Origin: Tupaia tana
Lineage: Eukaryota; Chordata; Mammalia; Scandentia; Tupaiidae
DNA length: 64,000 nucleotides
Direction of reading: 5' to 3'
Assembly (NCBI GenBank): GCA_026018925.1
Contig: JAKSZU010000013.1
Coordinates: 75,443,791-75,507,790 of the forward strand
In this document: positions 33,781 to 45,719 of the stretch, piece by piece
Layout of the letters: every line of letters begins with the position of its first letter
How positions within the stretch are numbered: position 1 is the stretch's first letter
Translations under genes and position numbers: made by a program
The notes under the pieces: model-generated
Told to the model about the DNA's origin: nothing
Databases searched by the model: none
The model's input: only the letters and a program-made list of their open reading frames with translations

Positions 33781-34682
33781 CAGAAAGTAAGAATATGCTC
33801 AAAACAAAACAAAACAAAGACCAATCAAGTATGTTACAAGGAGACAGGAGCCAGCTGAAAGAGTTCCCAACGGCCAAAACTGGAACAATTTAAGCAACAA
33901 AATAAATAAACAAGTATTAGATAGTAACCGAAGTATATAAAATGCATGAGTCCATTCTGATATAACCAGGCAAATGAATAAGAGACAGACAATACAACTC
34001 CAGAACAATTTCAAATAATTTATGTAGATACTCTTCCATCTCTGCTTGTTAAATATGGGCCACACTCATTGACATTCTTCCCAAGGATACAGTACAGAAA
34101 AAGAGAGGAAAAACAAAAACAAAAACAAAACTATGTAGCAGAGAGTTCTAAAAGACACTACTTCAGGGTAGGTGACCACATCAATAGTGATAAAGCATAT
34201 TAATAGCAGTTATGCCTGATACGTAAGTAGAATATCAATTCACCTCTGGTCTTCATCCAGAAACATGTTACTGCATTCTAATCCTAAGAAAAACATCACA
34301 CCAACACCAGTAAAATGTGTTCTTTACAAAATTCTTGAGACCTGAAGAAAAAAGCAAAAACTATCATACATCATCCAAAAGAAGCCAAATGTAAGAAACT
34401 AATAGCCAAGAGAAGCCTAAGGGGACAGAATTAATCAATAATATCTGATAACCTGGATGGGATCTGGGGACCAAAAAAGGGTGTTAAGGGAAAACTTAGA
34501 AACTCTGAAAAAGTATGAACTTCAGTTAATATGCCAACATGACTTCCTTAATTGTGGCAAATACTAATGTAAATGCTTCTAATATTGGAAACTGGGTTTG
34601 AGATACTGGAGACTCTGTACTATATTTGCAATCATTCTGTACCGTATTTGTAATTCTAAAAATGTTCTAAAATAAAATATCG
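33781..34682 (+). mobile_element. old L1 (L1M-type) 3' UTR
   Basis: Long ORF-less 3' region: GAGTCCATTCTGATATAACC at 33949, 'AAATTCTTGAGACCTGAAG' at 34328, GGATGGGATCTGGGGACC at 34455 and the terminal block TCTAAAAATGTTCTAAAATAAAAT at 34655-34679 (a typical L1M ending). Related to 22500-23345. Confidence 0.65.
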
Positions 34683-35394
34683 CATTTAAACCATCTACAT
34701 ATAACCACAGGACAAATGAGATGCCAGAGAAAAATATCCTGAGAGTGCCTTTACTTGTTAGAAGAATGCACGCAGTGAGATTGGAGAGCTGTACTCAGAT
34801 CTAATAATCATGGACATAAATTGCTTTGCAGTCAAGGTAAGTTCAATTTAAGACCTTCTACCTCTCACTTGTCCCATAAGTGAGAGGCCACGTATAGCTC
34901 TTTGAATTTCGAATTAGCATTCTTTTTATGATCCTCTCATAGTACTAAGAGTCTGAGCTGTAGGATAAACGCGGGGCACAGCTGGATTGACCCCTAAGCC
35001 AGAAGGCCTTTTGCCTGGGAAACTCTGTGGAGGAAGCTTTACAAAGATATGGAGAGAGAAGGAGTTCTCTAATCCTATTTTATTCAAGGGCTACATTTTC
35101 CGTTTAGTTCATCTCGAATGGAGATTTGAACTCTTAATTAAATTCATTAGATAAAATGTTTGCTCAGCTCTGTAGGTTGATCCAAAGTTACAAATGTGCC
35201 TCCGAGGGCAGTTTTTGATTTATGAAAAAAAAATGTGTTGAAAGCATTTTTAATGGAATCAAACCACAAGCTATGACTTTTTAACAATACCTTGTGTATT
35301 TCAGACACCAGAGTTTAAGATCAACGAAGCTAATTACATTATTGGAGGAGGGGTAGAGATTTGGATAGCATATTAAAATACAAATATGTTTTAA
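34683..35394. other. no recognisable feature
   Basis: Mixed composition. No frame, RNA or repeat that I can name. Confidence 0.45.
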
Positions 35395-35745
35395 CATTTT
35401 TAATAAAACTGAAAGCCTTATTTTATATTTTATGATTTCTTACGTTTAGTCATTATACATGTTTATAGGGTTTAATATAGTTTTTCAAAGCATGTGTGCA
35501 GTGCTAGGCAATCAAGTCAAAGGTATTATTATGCATATCATTTTCAACAGAGAACTTTACATTTTTGTGCCCATTCAATGTTATACTCCCTGAGTGCTTC
35601 TCTCCCACTCCCTCCTATCCTCCACCTACTATAATGTCTCTAGTATCTAGCATTAATTTTTTTAAATTATTTTATGTCAAATGCAGTACCATCATTCACA
35701 TATTTTCATTTAAATTATTTAGTTCAAATTATAAAGTATTATAAA
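35395..35745 (-). mobile_element. possible old L1 3' UTR fragment
   Basis: The plus strand shows a CATGTTTATAGGGTTTAATAT block at about 35458 and a CT-rich CTCCCACTCCCTCC block at about 35605, in the order of antisense L1 3' UTRs, but heavily diverged. Confidence 0.3.
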
Positions 35746-35782
35746 AAGCATGGAGTCATTTACCAAGGAGAATGTAAGCATT

Positions 35783-35795
35783 GTGTTTTTTTTTT

Positions 35796-35843
<48 letters not shown>

Positions 35844-36083
35844 ATAGGGCGTGTGTGCTTGCCAGACAGACAGAGAGAGAGACAGAGAGACAGAAAGCAA
35901 GAAATCACCCCCCAGGGGGGTTGGCCACTCCACAATCCCTTCTCCTCCATTCTCCTCTCGGGATCTTGGGCACGCACGCACACGCGCCCAGCGTGAGTTT
36001 TAAGCCACCGGGTTCGGGATGCGAACCACGGTCGACTACATGGGATTCCAGCGACATAGCCATTACATTAACTGCTGGTCCCT
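35783..36083 (-). mobile_element. tRNA-derived SINE, type A, full length
   Basis: Long T run (A tail on the minus strand), GCTATAGGGCGTGTGTG, GA stretch, CCCCCCAGGGGGGTTGGCC and a head ending TTAACTGCTGGTCCC. 8-bp TSD TAAGCATT at 35775-35782 and 36084-36091. Confidence 0.92.
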
Positions 36084-36091
36084 TAAGCATT

Positions 36092-36593
36092 TTTCAAATA
36101 TAAACCGTATTGCTGGGGTAGAGACATTTTAATCCCTAATGAGTTTATCTGCATTTACCACAAATTTTACCCAAATATAAAAGATTCCTAGTTCACTTAT
36201 GATGTCAAGATACCATCAAAGTAAATTTAGATAATGATCACCAATACATATGTCTAAATTTTCAAAACTTCAGGAAATTACTTATACTTCCTAATTTTAC
36301 ATATTTAATCTATTTTTCCCTCCGCCTTTAGTTTAGCTGGATTTACATTCCTGTTTGTATTTCTGTTTGTAAGTATAAGCTTGTGTGAGTTTCTTGCTGG
36401 GCAGATCTTTCCTTTTCAACAAATTTGTTGGGAGAAGGGACAGAGAGAAGGCAGTAACCATTTCATTAGTCTGATGAGAATTGCACAACATACTTTATTT
36501 TAAACATTTAATACAAGGATAGTACATAAGACTTTTAGTAACTTGAGTTAGGAAGAGGAGAGGGGAGAGAAGAAAGAAATTAAAAGGAAAGAA
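36092..36593. other. no recognisable feature
   Basis: AT-rich, nothing assignable. Confidence 0.5.
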
Positions 36594-36790
36594 CACACAT
36601 TAACTGAATGTCTATTACGTCCTAAGCACTGTCCTGATCAAGAGAACCAGAAGGCAAAATATAGATATTCTGTTTTACAGAAGGCCGCAGTCCAGTGGTG
36701 GAGAAAGACATGCAGTCTAGTAACTACAGTAAAATATAGTAGCTCCTATGTAGGACCAGTGGAAGAGGACATGTACCTGCCTTGGAAGAC
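36594..36790 (+). mobile_element. L2-type LINE fragment
   Basis: CTGAATGTCTATTACGTCCT at 36604, AAGCACTGTCCTGATCAAGA, then TCCAGTGGTGGAGAAAGACA at 36691 follow the order of the L2 3' region. Ancient and diverged. Confidence 0.55.
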
Positions 36791-37286
36791 AAAGAAAAAA
36801 CTAAATGAAAGAACTTAGACTGCTTTATAAATTTTTATTGATACCAAATTGATATTTCATTCTTGACTTTATTTTTAGACTAGTCTTAACTGGAGATAGA
36901 GGATTAAGTATAGAATCTCCCTTCTATTCAATTTGAAATAACAACTGTTTATATCTTTCCCTTTCTAGACCTATCTGATCTCCTTTATGTGCAGTCCACT
37001 GGGTTGGCCCCTGATACTTGTGGATGGCAGTTGATCTCACTGTTTACAATTCCAATCACTGTTTCTCCCTAATTCCTTTTCACTTTTCTCAAGTCAACTA
37101 GGGAAATTTTTTGTATTGGAAGGTGAGAAAATCTAGGATGTTCCTTACATAGTTTAGAAATTAATTTATCACCAAACACCTTTCTGTGCCTGGAAAATTG
37201 TAACCCACAGGAGACAAAATAGAAAATGGAACATTCAATTGAATTACATATGTGTAATAAGAATGCAGAAACTTACTTAGTTTTAT
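36791..37286. other. no recognisable feature
   Basis: AT-rich, nothing assignable. Confidence 0.5.
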
Positions 37287-37296
37287 TTGCCTTTTT

Positions 37297-37559
37297 TTTT
37301 TTTTTTTGGAAAGGTTTTCGCTATAGGGCGCATGTGCTCGCCAGACAGACAGAGAAACATAGAGACAGAAAGCGAGAAATCACCCCCCCAGGGGGGATGG
37401 TCACGCCGCAATCCCTTCTCCTCCGTTCTCCTCTCGGGATCTTGGGCATGCACGCACATGCGCCCAGCGTGAGTTTTAAGCCACCAGGTCTGGGACGCGA
37501 ACCGCGGTTGACTACGTGGGAGTCCAGCGACATAACCACTACGCTAACTGCTGGTCCCA
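37297..37559 (-). mobile_element. tRNA-derived SINE, type A, full length
   Basis: Minus-strand copy with a head ending AACTGCTGGTCCC. It carries the ACATAGAGAC variant (CTATGTCTC-like) and GGTCACGCC seen in the GGGAACC subtype, but starts GGGACC. 10-bp TSD TTGCCTTTTT at 37287-37296 and 37560-37569. Confidence 0.92.
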
Positions 37560-37624
37560 TTGCCTTTTTAACCTATAGAAAACATTATTTTCTAGGTGCT
37601 TTGATCTATGGAACTTCTTTGCCA

Positions 37625-37878
37625 TTTTTTATTCATGATAGAGAGCATGTGTAATGAGAGAGAAAGAGAGAGACTGAGAAAGGGAGAGAAGCACCCTCAA
37701 CAAGGCTTCATCACACTGCGATTCCCCTTTTCACAGCTCTCCAGTTTGTCAGGATCTTGGCTCCTCATGTATGTGCCCAGCATATTTTCAAGCCAACATT
37801 ATGATTTGATGGTTGGCCATGTAGCTTCTAGCACTCCACTTTAGTTTATTACTGATTACACCACCAAGGGGGCCTTGA
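37625..37878 (-). mobile_element. SINE type A-like, diverged
   Basis: GA-rich stretch at 37655-37690, CATCACACTGCGATTCCC, GTATGTGCCCAGCATATTTTC, GTTGGCCATGTAGC and a decayed head to about 37878. Confidence 0.7.
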
Positions 37879-38321
37879 TATGCTGAGCTTTTGATTTCTC
37901 ACCCCCTAACCTCTTCCCCTGACATTAGAAACCCCTACCCAACATCTTAAGCTTTCAATAACATTCACAAATATTTGTGACCGGTTTGCTATGAAACCAA
38001 TTTAGTCTAAGTGTAATTTATGTTGGTGTGTGACATAAAAAGTAGGGCCTTGCTTGATATTTTGCGGTTAATGCTCCCTGTTGGGTTATATGCTGGGTAT
38101 TGTAATCTCAAAATGATGTGAAAAAAGAGAGAAACTAAAGAGGGCTAAAGTTAGGAGACTGGCCTGGAAAATTGTTTCTGTACTTCAGATGAATGACTTT
38201 CTGCTTCATTCTCTTTACAGATTTTGTCTCCTAAAATTATACCTCCGTAATGGGCCAAAGTCAATATATGAAGCTACCTCTCGAATCCTGTTGCATAAAA
38301 TATAACATGTATTCTTAGTTC
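37879..38321. other. no recognisable feature
   Basis: Nothing assignable. Confidence 0.5.
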
Positions 38322-38337
38322 AAAAAATGTGCTTCTT

Positions 38338-38609
38338 GGGAACTAGCAGTTAGCATAATGGCTATGTTGCTGGACTCCCACGTAGTCGACCGCGGTTCGC
38401 GTCCTGGACCCGGTGGCTTAAAATTCACGCCGGGCGCGTGTGCATGCATGCCCAAGATCCTGAGAGGAGAATGGAGGAGAAGGGATTGCAGCGTGACCAT
38501 CCCCCCTGGGGGGTGATTTCTCGCTTTCTGTCTCTATGTCTCTCTCTGTCTGTCCGGCGAGCACACACGCCCTATAGCGAAAATCTCTCTCTCAAAAAAA
38601 AAAAAAAAA
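38338..38609 (+). mobile_element. tRNA-derived SINE, type A (GGGAAC subtype)
   Basis: GGGAACTAGCAGTTAGCATAATGG, B box GGTTCGCGTCC, GCGTGACCATC, CTCTATGTCTC. Perfect 16-bp TSD AAAAAATGTGCTTCTT at 38322-38337 and 38610-38625. Confidence 0.95.
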
Positions 38610-38625
38610 AAAAAATGTGCTTCTT

Positions 38626-39293
38626 CATTTATTACTGCTGTCTATGTGACTATCAGAAATTGAGTCTTTAATTGTGACAGAAACACATAATTTCAGATTA
38701 GTATCAGCTCAATTGTGTTTCAGGGTTTTTACTTTTGAACTTTATGTGACAAGAGACTAAGTAAAAATATTGTTTTTTCACAATCATCTAATAACACATA
38801 CATGTAACACATTTATTCTGTCTAAAACATCAGAAACATTATTGTATTTTGGTTATGGAAATGGATATATTTGACAGGACAGTTGTCATTACACTTAACC
38901 AGAAGCCCAAGACAACTGAAGGCTTTTTTTTTTTTTTTTGACAACTAAAGTTTTATTGCTCTGCCAATTGCAACTCTTAAGTATACTTAGGATTCTGTAG
39001 CTCTTTAAGAATCTTTCCTAATGTTTCCTCTGAAATAAGACTTATAGCAAATGCCTAACTGATCCTATAAATGACCCTTTGTCTACTTAGTAATATTTAT
39101 GCTACAAGCTGAATGAAATGGAGCTCTCTGTGACTAATCTGTAGAAATCTGAAAACCTTAATAAACATTAGGGTTGTTCTCATAGCATCTCTTTCAAGAC
39201 AGAGAAATCCAGAGTTAGAAGGATATATAGGACAGTAAGCTAATCACTCAGGCAGTGCATATTTCCACACAGAGATTTCATCGTTGAAAATAA
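38626..39293. other. no recognisable feature; T run at about 38923-38939
   Basis: AT-rich, nothing assignable. Confidence 0.5.
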
Positions 39294-39530
39294 TGTTTTT
39301 TTTCTTTGAGAGAGATTTTTTTGCAACAGCAAGGGCACATGCGCTTGCTGGAGAGAAAGAGAGAGACAGAAAGTGAGAGCCCAGGGTGTATGGCAACCCT
39401 GAAATCCCTTCTCTTCCATTTTCTTCTTGGAATCTTGGGCATTCATGTACATGTGCCTGGTGTGAATTTTAAGCCACCAGGTCCGGGACTCAACCCATAG
39501 TCGACCATGTGGAATTCCAGCGATGTAAAC
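39294..39530 (-). mobile_element. SINE type A, 5' end missing
   Basis: TTTGAGAGAGATTTTTTTGC tail side, shortened GA stretch, AATCCCTTCTCTTCCATTTTC body, TAAGCCACCAGGTCCGGGAC and CCAGCGATGTAAAC. The last 25 bp of the head (A-box side) is absent, so this copy is 5'-truncated. Confidence 0.8.
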
Positions 39531-40085
39531 ATTTTCAAGATAGCATGTTTCAGGGTAAATATACAGAAAGTACTGAGAATGATATGAAGCACTAAGAATT
39601 AGATGAGATAATTTTATCAGAGTATTGGATTTATAACATGCAAATAATGAAGACCTTGAATAAAATAATTACCTATATTTTAGACATTTAAAATTAAGCT
39701 GTACTTTTATTTTATCATAAATAAATGAGAGTAAATCTGAATTATATACTTGACTTTATTATTACAATGCTATGCACCTGGTACATTTTTAAAAATCTTT
39801 AACTAACAACCAGAGAGGGGACTGCAAGGCTAAGCAATAGGTCATTACGTAGGTAGCTACTAGTCAGATCTTTAGCTATATAAATATAAAATTTCTTGCA
39901 TCAATTTATCCATAGCAATGATTATTGAACAAACTGTATAGGACATATATGTCAAAAAAGTATTTCTCTATGTTTTACACTTTCTACTGAACATAATAAG
40001 CATACTGTAGTAATTAATAAATAATCAAGAACTTAATAGATCCAATTTTTTCAGAAATTAATTCAGGGTTCTTTTTGTAAAAATA
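39531..40085. other. no recognisable feature
   Basis: AT-rich, nothing assignable. Confidence 0.5.
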
Positions 40086-40155
40086 ATTATTTATTTTATT
40101 TTATTTGTTGTTATTATTATTTAATTTGCTATAGGGCACATGTGCTCACCAGAAA

Positions 40156-40195
<40 letters not shown>

Positions 40196-40286
40196 TTGAG
40201 AAAGAAAACCACCAGGTACAGGACTCAGAACATGGTCAGCCACATGGGAATCCAGCGCCCTAACCACCACATCACTTGCTGGCCCA
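40086..40286 (-). mobile_element. SINE with internal deletion and (CA)n
   Basis: TTTA/TTAT-rich tail, GCTATAGGGCACATGTGCTC, a CA tract at 40157-40191 in place of part of the GA stretch, then directly CCACCAGGTACAGGACTC and a head ending CACTTGCTGGCCC. The type A middle is missing. Confidence 0.75.
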
Positions 40287-40545
40287 ACCAAAGGTTCTTA
40301 AATACAATAAATTTATACAAATATAATAGAGTAGGAGAATTCTGTTAGTTATACAGAAAAAAAGGAATATCCTGTGGGAAGTGTAGGTCCTTAATAGAAG
40401 GACTTTTGCAAATATTATACTAGCTCAAAATTTCAAGTGGTATAACAGCAATCCATACACTAAAAATATTTTAGCTTTCTCTATCTATAAGAACAGTCAA
40501 AGGAAAGTGATAAAATTTAGACATTCTATTGTATTGCCTATGCTT

Positions 40546-40592
<47 letters not shown>

Positions 40593-40597
40593 TTTTT
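40546..40597. repeat. (TTTA)n microsatellite
   Basis: About twelve TTTA units abutting the fold-back SINE; complementary in sense to the AAATAAATAAAA at its other end. Confidence 0.9.
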
Positions 40598-40768
40598 GGA
40601 GAGGTTTTTGCTATAGTGCGCGTGTACTCGCCAGACAGACAGACTCTATCTTTCTGGTGAGTGCACGCGACCTGTAGCAAAAACCTCTCAAAAAAATAAA
40701 TAAAAGACTCTATCTTTCTGGTGAGTGCACGCGACCTGTAGCAAAAACCTCTCCAAAAAATAAATAAA
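40598..40768. mobile_element. fold-back (inverted) SINE 3' ends with 64-bp tandem duplication
   Basis: The left arm 40598-40640 is the type A 3' end on the minus strand (GGAGAGGTTTTTGCTATAG ... CGCCAGACAGAC). It is followed at once by the same 3' end on the plus strand (TCTTTCTGGTGAGTGCACGC ... GTAGCAAAAACCTCTC). The plus arm, with its AAATAAATAAA tail, is duplicated in tandem: 40641-40704 and 40705-40768, 64 bp each, one difference. No tRNA head is present on either arm. The segment can pair into a hairpin, and the tails (TTTA repeats on the left, AAATAAATAAA on the right) extend that pairing. Confidence 0.85.
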
Positions 40769-41501
40769 AGTTCTAGTTTTATTTTTTCTTTAGTACTGAA
40801 ATATTTAATTAATGAAAATGTTAAAACGCCCTTTATACTCTTACAGCTACTATGAGAAAATATATGTGATAATATTGCTGCAGATGCCTTTTCAAATAAA
40901 TTATGTAGCTACTGCTAAATTATCATATTGCAAAAGCATTTCCCACTTTCCCTGCAGAGAAAACATCTATACAAAAGTTCGTAAGTATTTTCCTTATGGT
41001 ATTTTCTTTCACGTACATATAAGCAATATGGGCTAAACTTTCACCCAAAATATATTTTACTGTACTAGAGACTTTATCAACCCATAATATTTTGGAGTCA
41101 GGAAAGGTGAAGTGCTATAACAACCACAAAATCTGTTTCTCACACTGTAAAATTACCTTCCTCACTTACTGTGGAAAGCAGGCTAGCAGAATGATTCTGC
41201 TCCACACAAGCTTCGTTGGATCTATACTGCTTTTATCTTAAGGCCCAGCTCCATGCTATTATATGCTCAAGAAGTCGTCTATATTCTGCTGATAAGGGAG
41301 GGAAAAGAGGATTCAAATGGGGAGGCTTTATAAACCAGGAATAGAATTAGCATGTATTTCTTGCAGTCTGTTGGTCAGAATTCAATAACCTGGCCATAAT
41401 TTCTTGCAAGAGAAGATCTAGAAATACATTTTAACCCCAGTTCTAGGACTAGTTATGGACTCTATGGTGAAATTATATACATATGTGTGTATGTGCACGC
41501 G

Positions 41502-41535
<34 letters not shown>

Positions 41536-42895
41536 TGTGAGTAGTCTAAAAAAAAAAAGTCTTCCCTTAAAATATTGATGATGATGGAGTATCTTGTTTT
41601 AAACAAACTCTCATAAAAAATAAACCAACAAAAAACTATAAAAATTAGATAAAGTACATAAATCATTTTAATCCATTAGTGCCCAACCAAAGCAGTTAGG
41701 ATTGAGATGGATCCATTCCTGAGAAAAGTGCAACTAAGAATTCGAACAGAAAATGTGAGTTTTATTGAACTGAGAATAGGAAAGAAGTGGCATTTTCAAA
41801 CTGTCATAACAGAAAGTGAGGGGGATATCAGGATAAGGAAGGAATAAGAATTGAGTCCAACTATCTGTGTACTATTTCTTTTAGTAAATTTGAAAACTCC
41901 AATGCTGCATTCTTTGCAATGTAAGAAGAAACTCAATGTAAAGCACTAGCTTTTAGAGTAGAAAGATGGACAAAGATGTTAACCGCGGTATGGGAGGGGA
42001 AAGGCACATATTGGGTCCCTGTCAGGTGGAGGAGTTATTAAACTCTTGAATAAAAGTTAAAATATGCATTATAACCCTAATAAATGATTTTAATATACAT
42101 ACATTTGTTAATTGTACCATCATGTCTGAATTCATCAACTTTCAATAAAACATGTTAGATTCCTTTATTTCTGGAGTTCCTTTTTCATTTCAGTAACCAG
42201 CAATTCAATACATTAAAAACATATGTCATTGAAAAGCAGTATTCCACTTCCCTGCAAAATTCTTTAGGTAATAGCATTAAAAAATATATTTTAGTCGTAG
42301 CAACTTGAAGTGATACTTTTAAAAAAATACACACAATGTTTTTATGTTGATTTTAAACATCTGTTTATGTTGGCTTTTTAGCATACTATAATTTCTCTTA
42401 AAGCATTACTTTTGGCTTGGATTTATATCTTTTGATTTTACATATTAATGGTGGTGGTGCTAAATATTTGGTGATTTTATTGCCCCATTAACCAATCCAT
42501 TTCTACAGATAGCATGCTGCAGTTTGAATACTTCAAACTTTAGATGGCTGCAAAACCAAACTATATATGAGAAAAGGTACTTCCAAATAAAACTATTAAT
42601 AACACTAATGGGAACTTCCACACACTATTTTGAAAGCAATTTCTTCCGGCTTGCTCCCTACCATTATTTGCTTGACTAACACAAATACTTTCAGAAAAGT
42701 CAATGTGCATATTAACTTTTTGACAAAAAAGGATAGAAAAGTTGGCTTCATTAATTGTAAATTAAGATTAAAAATAAGTATTAAAATGATTACTTAACAA
42801 GCTTTACTAAAAATTTTTAAATACAAACTCTAAAGTTGCCTTGATTAAAAATTAAAATTATTTTAAAAACAAGGAAAGTAAGAGACTACAAAAAT
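40769..42895. other. no gene; (GT)n at about 41503-41531
   Basis: AT-rich, about 2.1 kb, with a GT dinucleotide tract. The 74-codon frame at 40812-41036 and the 82-codon minus frame across the GT tract (41666-41418) have no family resemblance. Confidence 0.45.
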
Positions 42896-42904
42896 ATTTA
42901 CATT

Positions 42905-43185
42905 GGGGAACCAGCAGTTAGCGTAATGGCTATGTCGTTGGACTCCCACGTAGTCGACTGCAGTTCGCGTCTCAGACCCGGTGGCTTACAACTCACACCG
43001 GGCGCGTGTGCGTGTGTGCCCAAGATCCTGAGAGGAGAATGGAGGAGAAGGGATTGCGGCGTGACCATCCCCCCTGGGGGGTGATTTCTCGCTTTCTGTC
43101 TCTATGTCTCTCTCTGTCTGTCTGGCGAGCGCACGCACCCTATAGCGAAAAAACCTCTCCCAAAAAAAAAAAAAAAAAAAAAAAA
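42905..43185 (+). mobile_element. tRNA-derived SINE, type A (GGGGAACC subtype)
   Basis: GGGGAACCAGCAGTTAGCG head, GTGACCATC, CTCTATGTCTC, CCTATAGCGAAAAAACC and a long A tail. 9-bp TSD ATTTACATT at 42896-42904 and 43186-43194. Confidence 0.95.
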
Positions 43186-43194
43186 ATTTACATT

Positions 43195-43793
43195 TAGTTA
43201 CAAATAAAAGATTTATTTTAGATTTTAATATGCTTTTTATTTAGTTGATAAACACTTTTAATATATCACTTATAACATCGTCCTCCTGTATGTGAAAATT
43301 ACATGGCTTCCCCTACATGTAATTAGGTGAACCACATATGAATGCATCCATACATTGTTCAGGGGAATTAAATCCACTACATTTACATGTAGATTATTGG
43401 TAAGCCAAATTGCAGTGAAAGTTTCTAAATATAAACTTCTAATAACGATAGTTGCTGGATTTAAATATCAGTAACACACAGGGAGAGAACACCATTAGTC
43501 CATGTACCACACTGTCGATAGCACCAGCTTAAAATACTATACCATCTTCAACGATAGACCACACAAGTTGAGTACCTGTGGAATATTTGCTAAATGCAGC
43601 TTTCTACAAATCTCAAAACGCTGAAATGATCTGAATCGTATTTTTTGGCCATAGTAGAATTAAGCAATACAGAAGATTATTAGAAACTCTACAAACATTT
43701 AAAATTAGTCAAGAAAACTATAAATAATGTATAGATTAAAAAATAATGCATAATGAAAATAAGAAAATATTGTAAACTAAAAGATAATAAGGG
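43195..43793. other. no recognisable feature
   Basis: AT-rich, nothing assignable. Confidence 0.5.
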
Positions 43794-44070
43794 GTCTGGA
43801 TGGTAGCTTATTGGAAAAGTATGATCCATTGCAAGGCTGACCCACAGGGGAAGGTTCCAGGTTCGTGTTCATAGACATCCCTGAGTACACCCAGCACACA
43901 CACCTCATAGCCAAGGCTGGCTGAGGCTTGGGATGGATCACAGTGTTGAGACCCTTTTGGGGATGCTGTCACATTATCTCTCTCCCTCTCTCTGTTTCTT
44001 TCTCTCTTTGTCTTTATCCCTCATGTAAGAAGTAAATTAATAATTGAAATAAACAACCAGAAAATAAACA
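43794..44070 (+). mobile_element. second tRNA-derived SINE family, type B (better copy)
   Basis: Starts GGGGTCTGGATGG. An A-box-like TAGCTTATTGG lies at 43804-43814 and a B-box-like GTTCGTGTTC at 43861-43870, so the head is tRNA-like. The body (CCCTGAGTACACCCAGCACA, GCCAAGGCTGGCTGAGG, GGGATGGATCACAGTG) is unlike type A. It ends in a CT-rich stretch and CCCTCATGTAAGAAG. It shares its body only with 1968-2200 in this window. Confidence 0.7.
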
Positions 44071-44423
44071 CATAAACAAATGAAAGAATTAATATAACAT
44101 CTCAAAACTTATGTGATTTAGTTAAAATTGTGCTTAAAGAAAACATATTGCTATAATGCACATTTTTTGGAAAAAAGAAAAGTTAAACTATTAAGCTTTC
44201 ATCTCATAAGCTAAAGAAACTGTGAAAACTCAAAACAAGGTTAAGAAAAAAGGAATATAAAATTAACAGCAGAAACCAATAATATAGGATCCAAATGTAT
44301 AATAGAGAATATCAGTAAAACCAAAAGCTAATTTTTAAAGGTCTACTAATAAATTCATAAAAGACAGATCAAGAAAAAGAAAAAGAAATGTAGCTACTAG
44401 AACATTAAATGTGAAAGGATATT

Positions 44424-44686
44424 TTTCTTTTTTTTTGAGAGGTTTTTGCTATAGGGTGCATGCGCTTGCCAGACAGACAGAGAGACAAAGAGACAGAAAG
44501 CGAGAAATCACCCCCCAGAGGGGATGGTCACACTGCAATCCCTTCTCCTCCATTCTCCTCTCGGGATCTTGGGCACGCACGCACATGCGCCCAGCGTGAG
44601 TTTTAAGCCACTGGGTCCAGGACACGAACCGCGGTCGACTACGTGGGAGTCCAGAGACATAGCCATTACGCTAACTGCTGGTTCCC
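44424..44686 (-). mobile_element. tRNA-derived SINE, type A (GGGAACC subtype), in L1
   Basis: GAGAGGTTTTTGCTATAGGG tail side, GGGGATGGTCACACTGC and a head ending GCTAACTGCTGGTTCCC. Perfect 17-bp TSD AAATGTGAAAGGATATT at 44407-44423 and 44687-44703. Confidence 0.95.
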
Positions 44687-44914
44687 AAATGTGAAAGGAT
44701 ATTAAAAGGCTTATGCCAATTAATCATTTTAAATAAACTAGACAAATTTCCTTAAAAGTCACACATTTCCAAAGATGACACAAGCAAAAGTAGAAAATGT
44801 TATACTCTCTCGGCAAAATGAATAGAATAAAAAATTTAAACTTTTCATATCAGCTCTAGTTCCAAACGACTTACTGGTGAATTCTTCTAAACTTTAAAAA
44901 GTAATACCATTATT

Positions 44915-45169
44915 GGGACCAGCAGTTAGTGTAATGGCTATGTTGCTGGACTCCCATGTAGTCAACCATGGTTCGAGTCCCAGACCCGGTGGCTTAAACT
45001 CACACCGAGTACGTGTGCGTGCATGCGTGAGATCCCGAGAGAAGAGTGGAGGAGAAGGGATTGCTGCATGGCCATCCCCGCAGGGGTTGATTTCTCACTT
45101 TCTGTCTCTCTTTCTTTTTCTGTCCTTCCGGTGAGTGCACGTGCCCTATAGCAAAAACTTCCCCCCCAA
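44915..45169 (+). mobile_element. tRNA-derived SINE, type A, in L1
   Basis: GGGACCAGCAGTTAGTG head, GTTCGAGTCCC B box, a C7 tract before the A tail. Perfect 19-bp TSD (5 A, GTAATACCATTATT) at 44896-44914 and 45170-45188. Confidence 0.95.
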
Positions 45170-45459
45170 AAAAAGTAATACCATTATTCAAAACCCAAGA
45201 ACAAAACAAAAAAAGAGAGAATTAGTTCCATATTCCACTAAAACCAGCAGAGACTTGATTAATACATATGATAATTATCAATACATTATGAAAAAATAGT
45301 GTTGACTAATATTCTGTTGTCTTAGATGCAAAAATTCTAAACAAAATGTTAAGAATTTAATGGAATAAATTATTATGTAATGAAAAAGTTGAGATTACTT
45401 CAAGGTTTAACATTCAAAAATAAAGCAATGTAATCACCATATTAAAAAAACATAATAAT

Positions 45460-45719
45460 TGGGAACCAGCAGTTAGCGTAATGGCTATGTCGCTGGACTC
45501 CCACGTAGTCGACCACGGTTCGTGTCCCGGACCCGGTGGCTTAAAACTCACACCGGGCACGTGTGCATGCATGCCCAAGATCCCGAGAGGAGAATGGAGG
45601 AGAGGGGATTGCGGCGTGACCATCCCCTCTGGGGGGTGATTTCTCGCTTTCTGTCTCTATGTCTCCCTCTGTCTGTCTGACGAGCGCACGCGCCCTATAG
45701 CAAAAAGCTCTCCAAAAAA
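45460..45719 (+). mobile_element. tRNA-derived SINE, type A (GGGAACC subtype), joined to L1
   Basis: GGGAACCAGCAGTTAGCG head through GCCCTATAGCAAAAAGCTCTCC and 8 A. The next base begins an L1 3' end (45720) with no target duplication between them. Confidence 0.9.

Noticed and set aside
40641-40768. Regulatory tandem repeat
   Set aside because: The 64-bp units are SINE 3' ends with tails. Nothing suggests regulation beyond their duplication.
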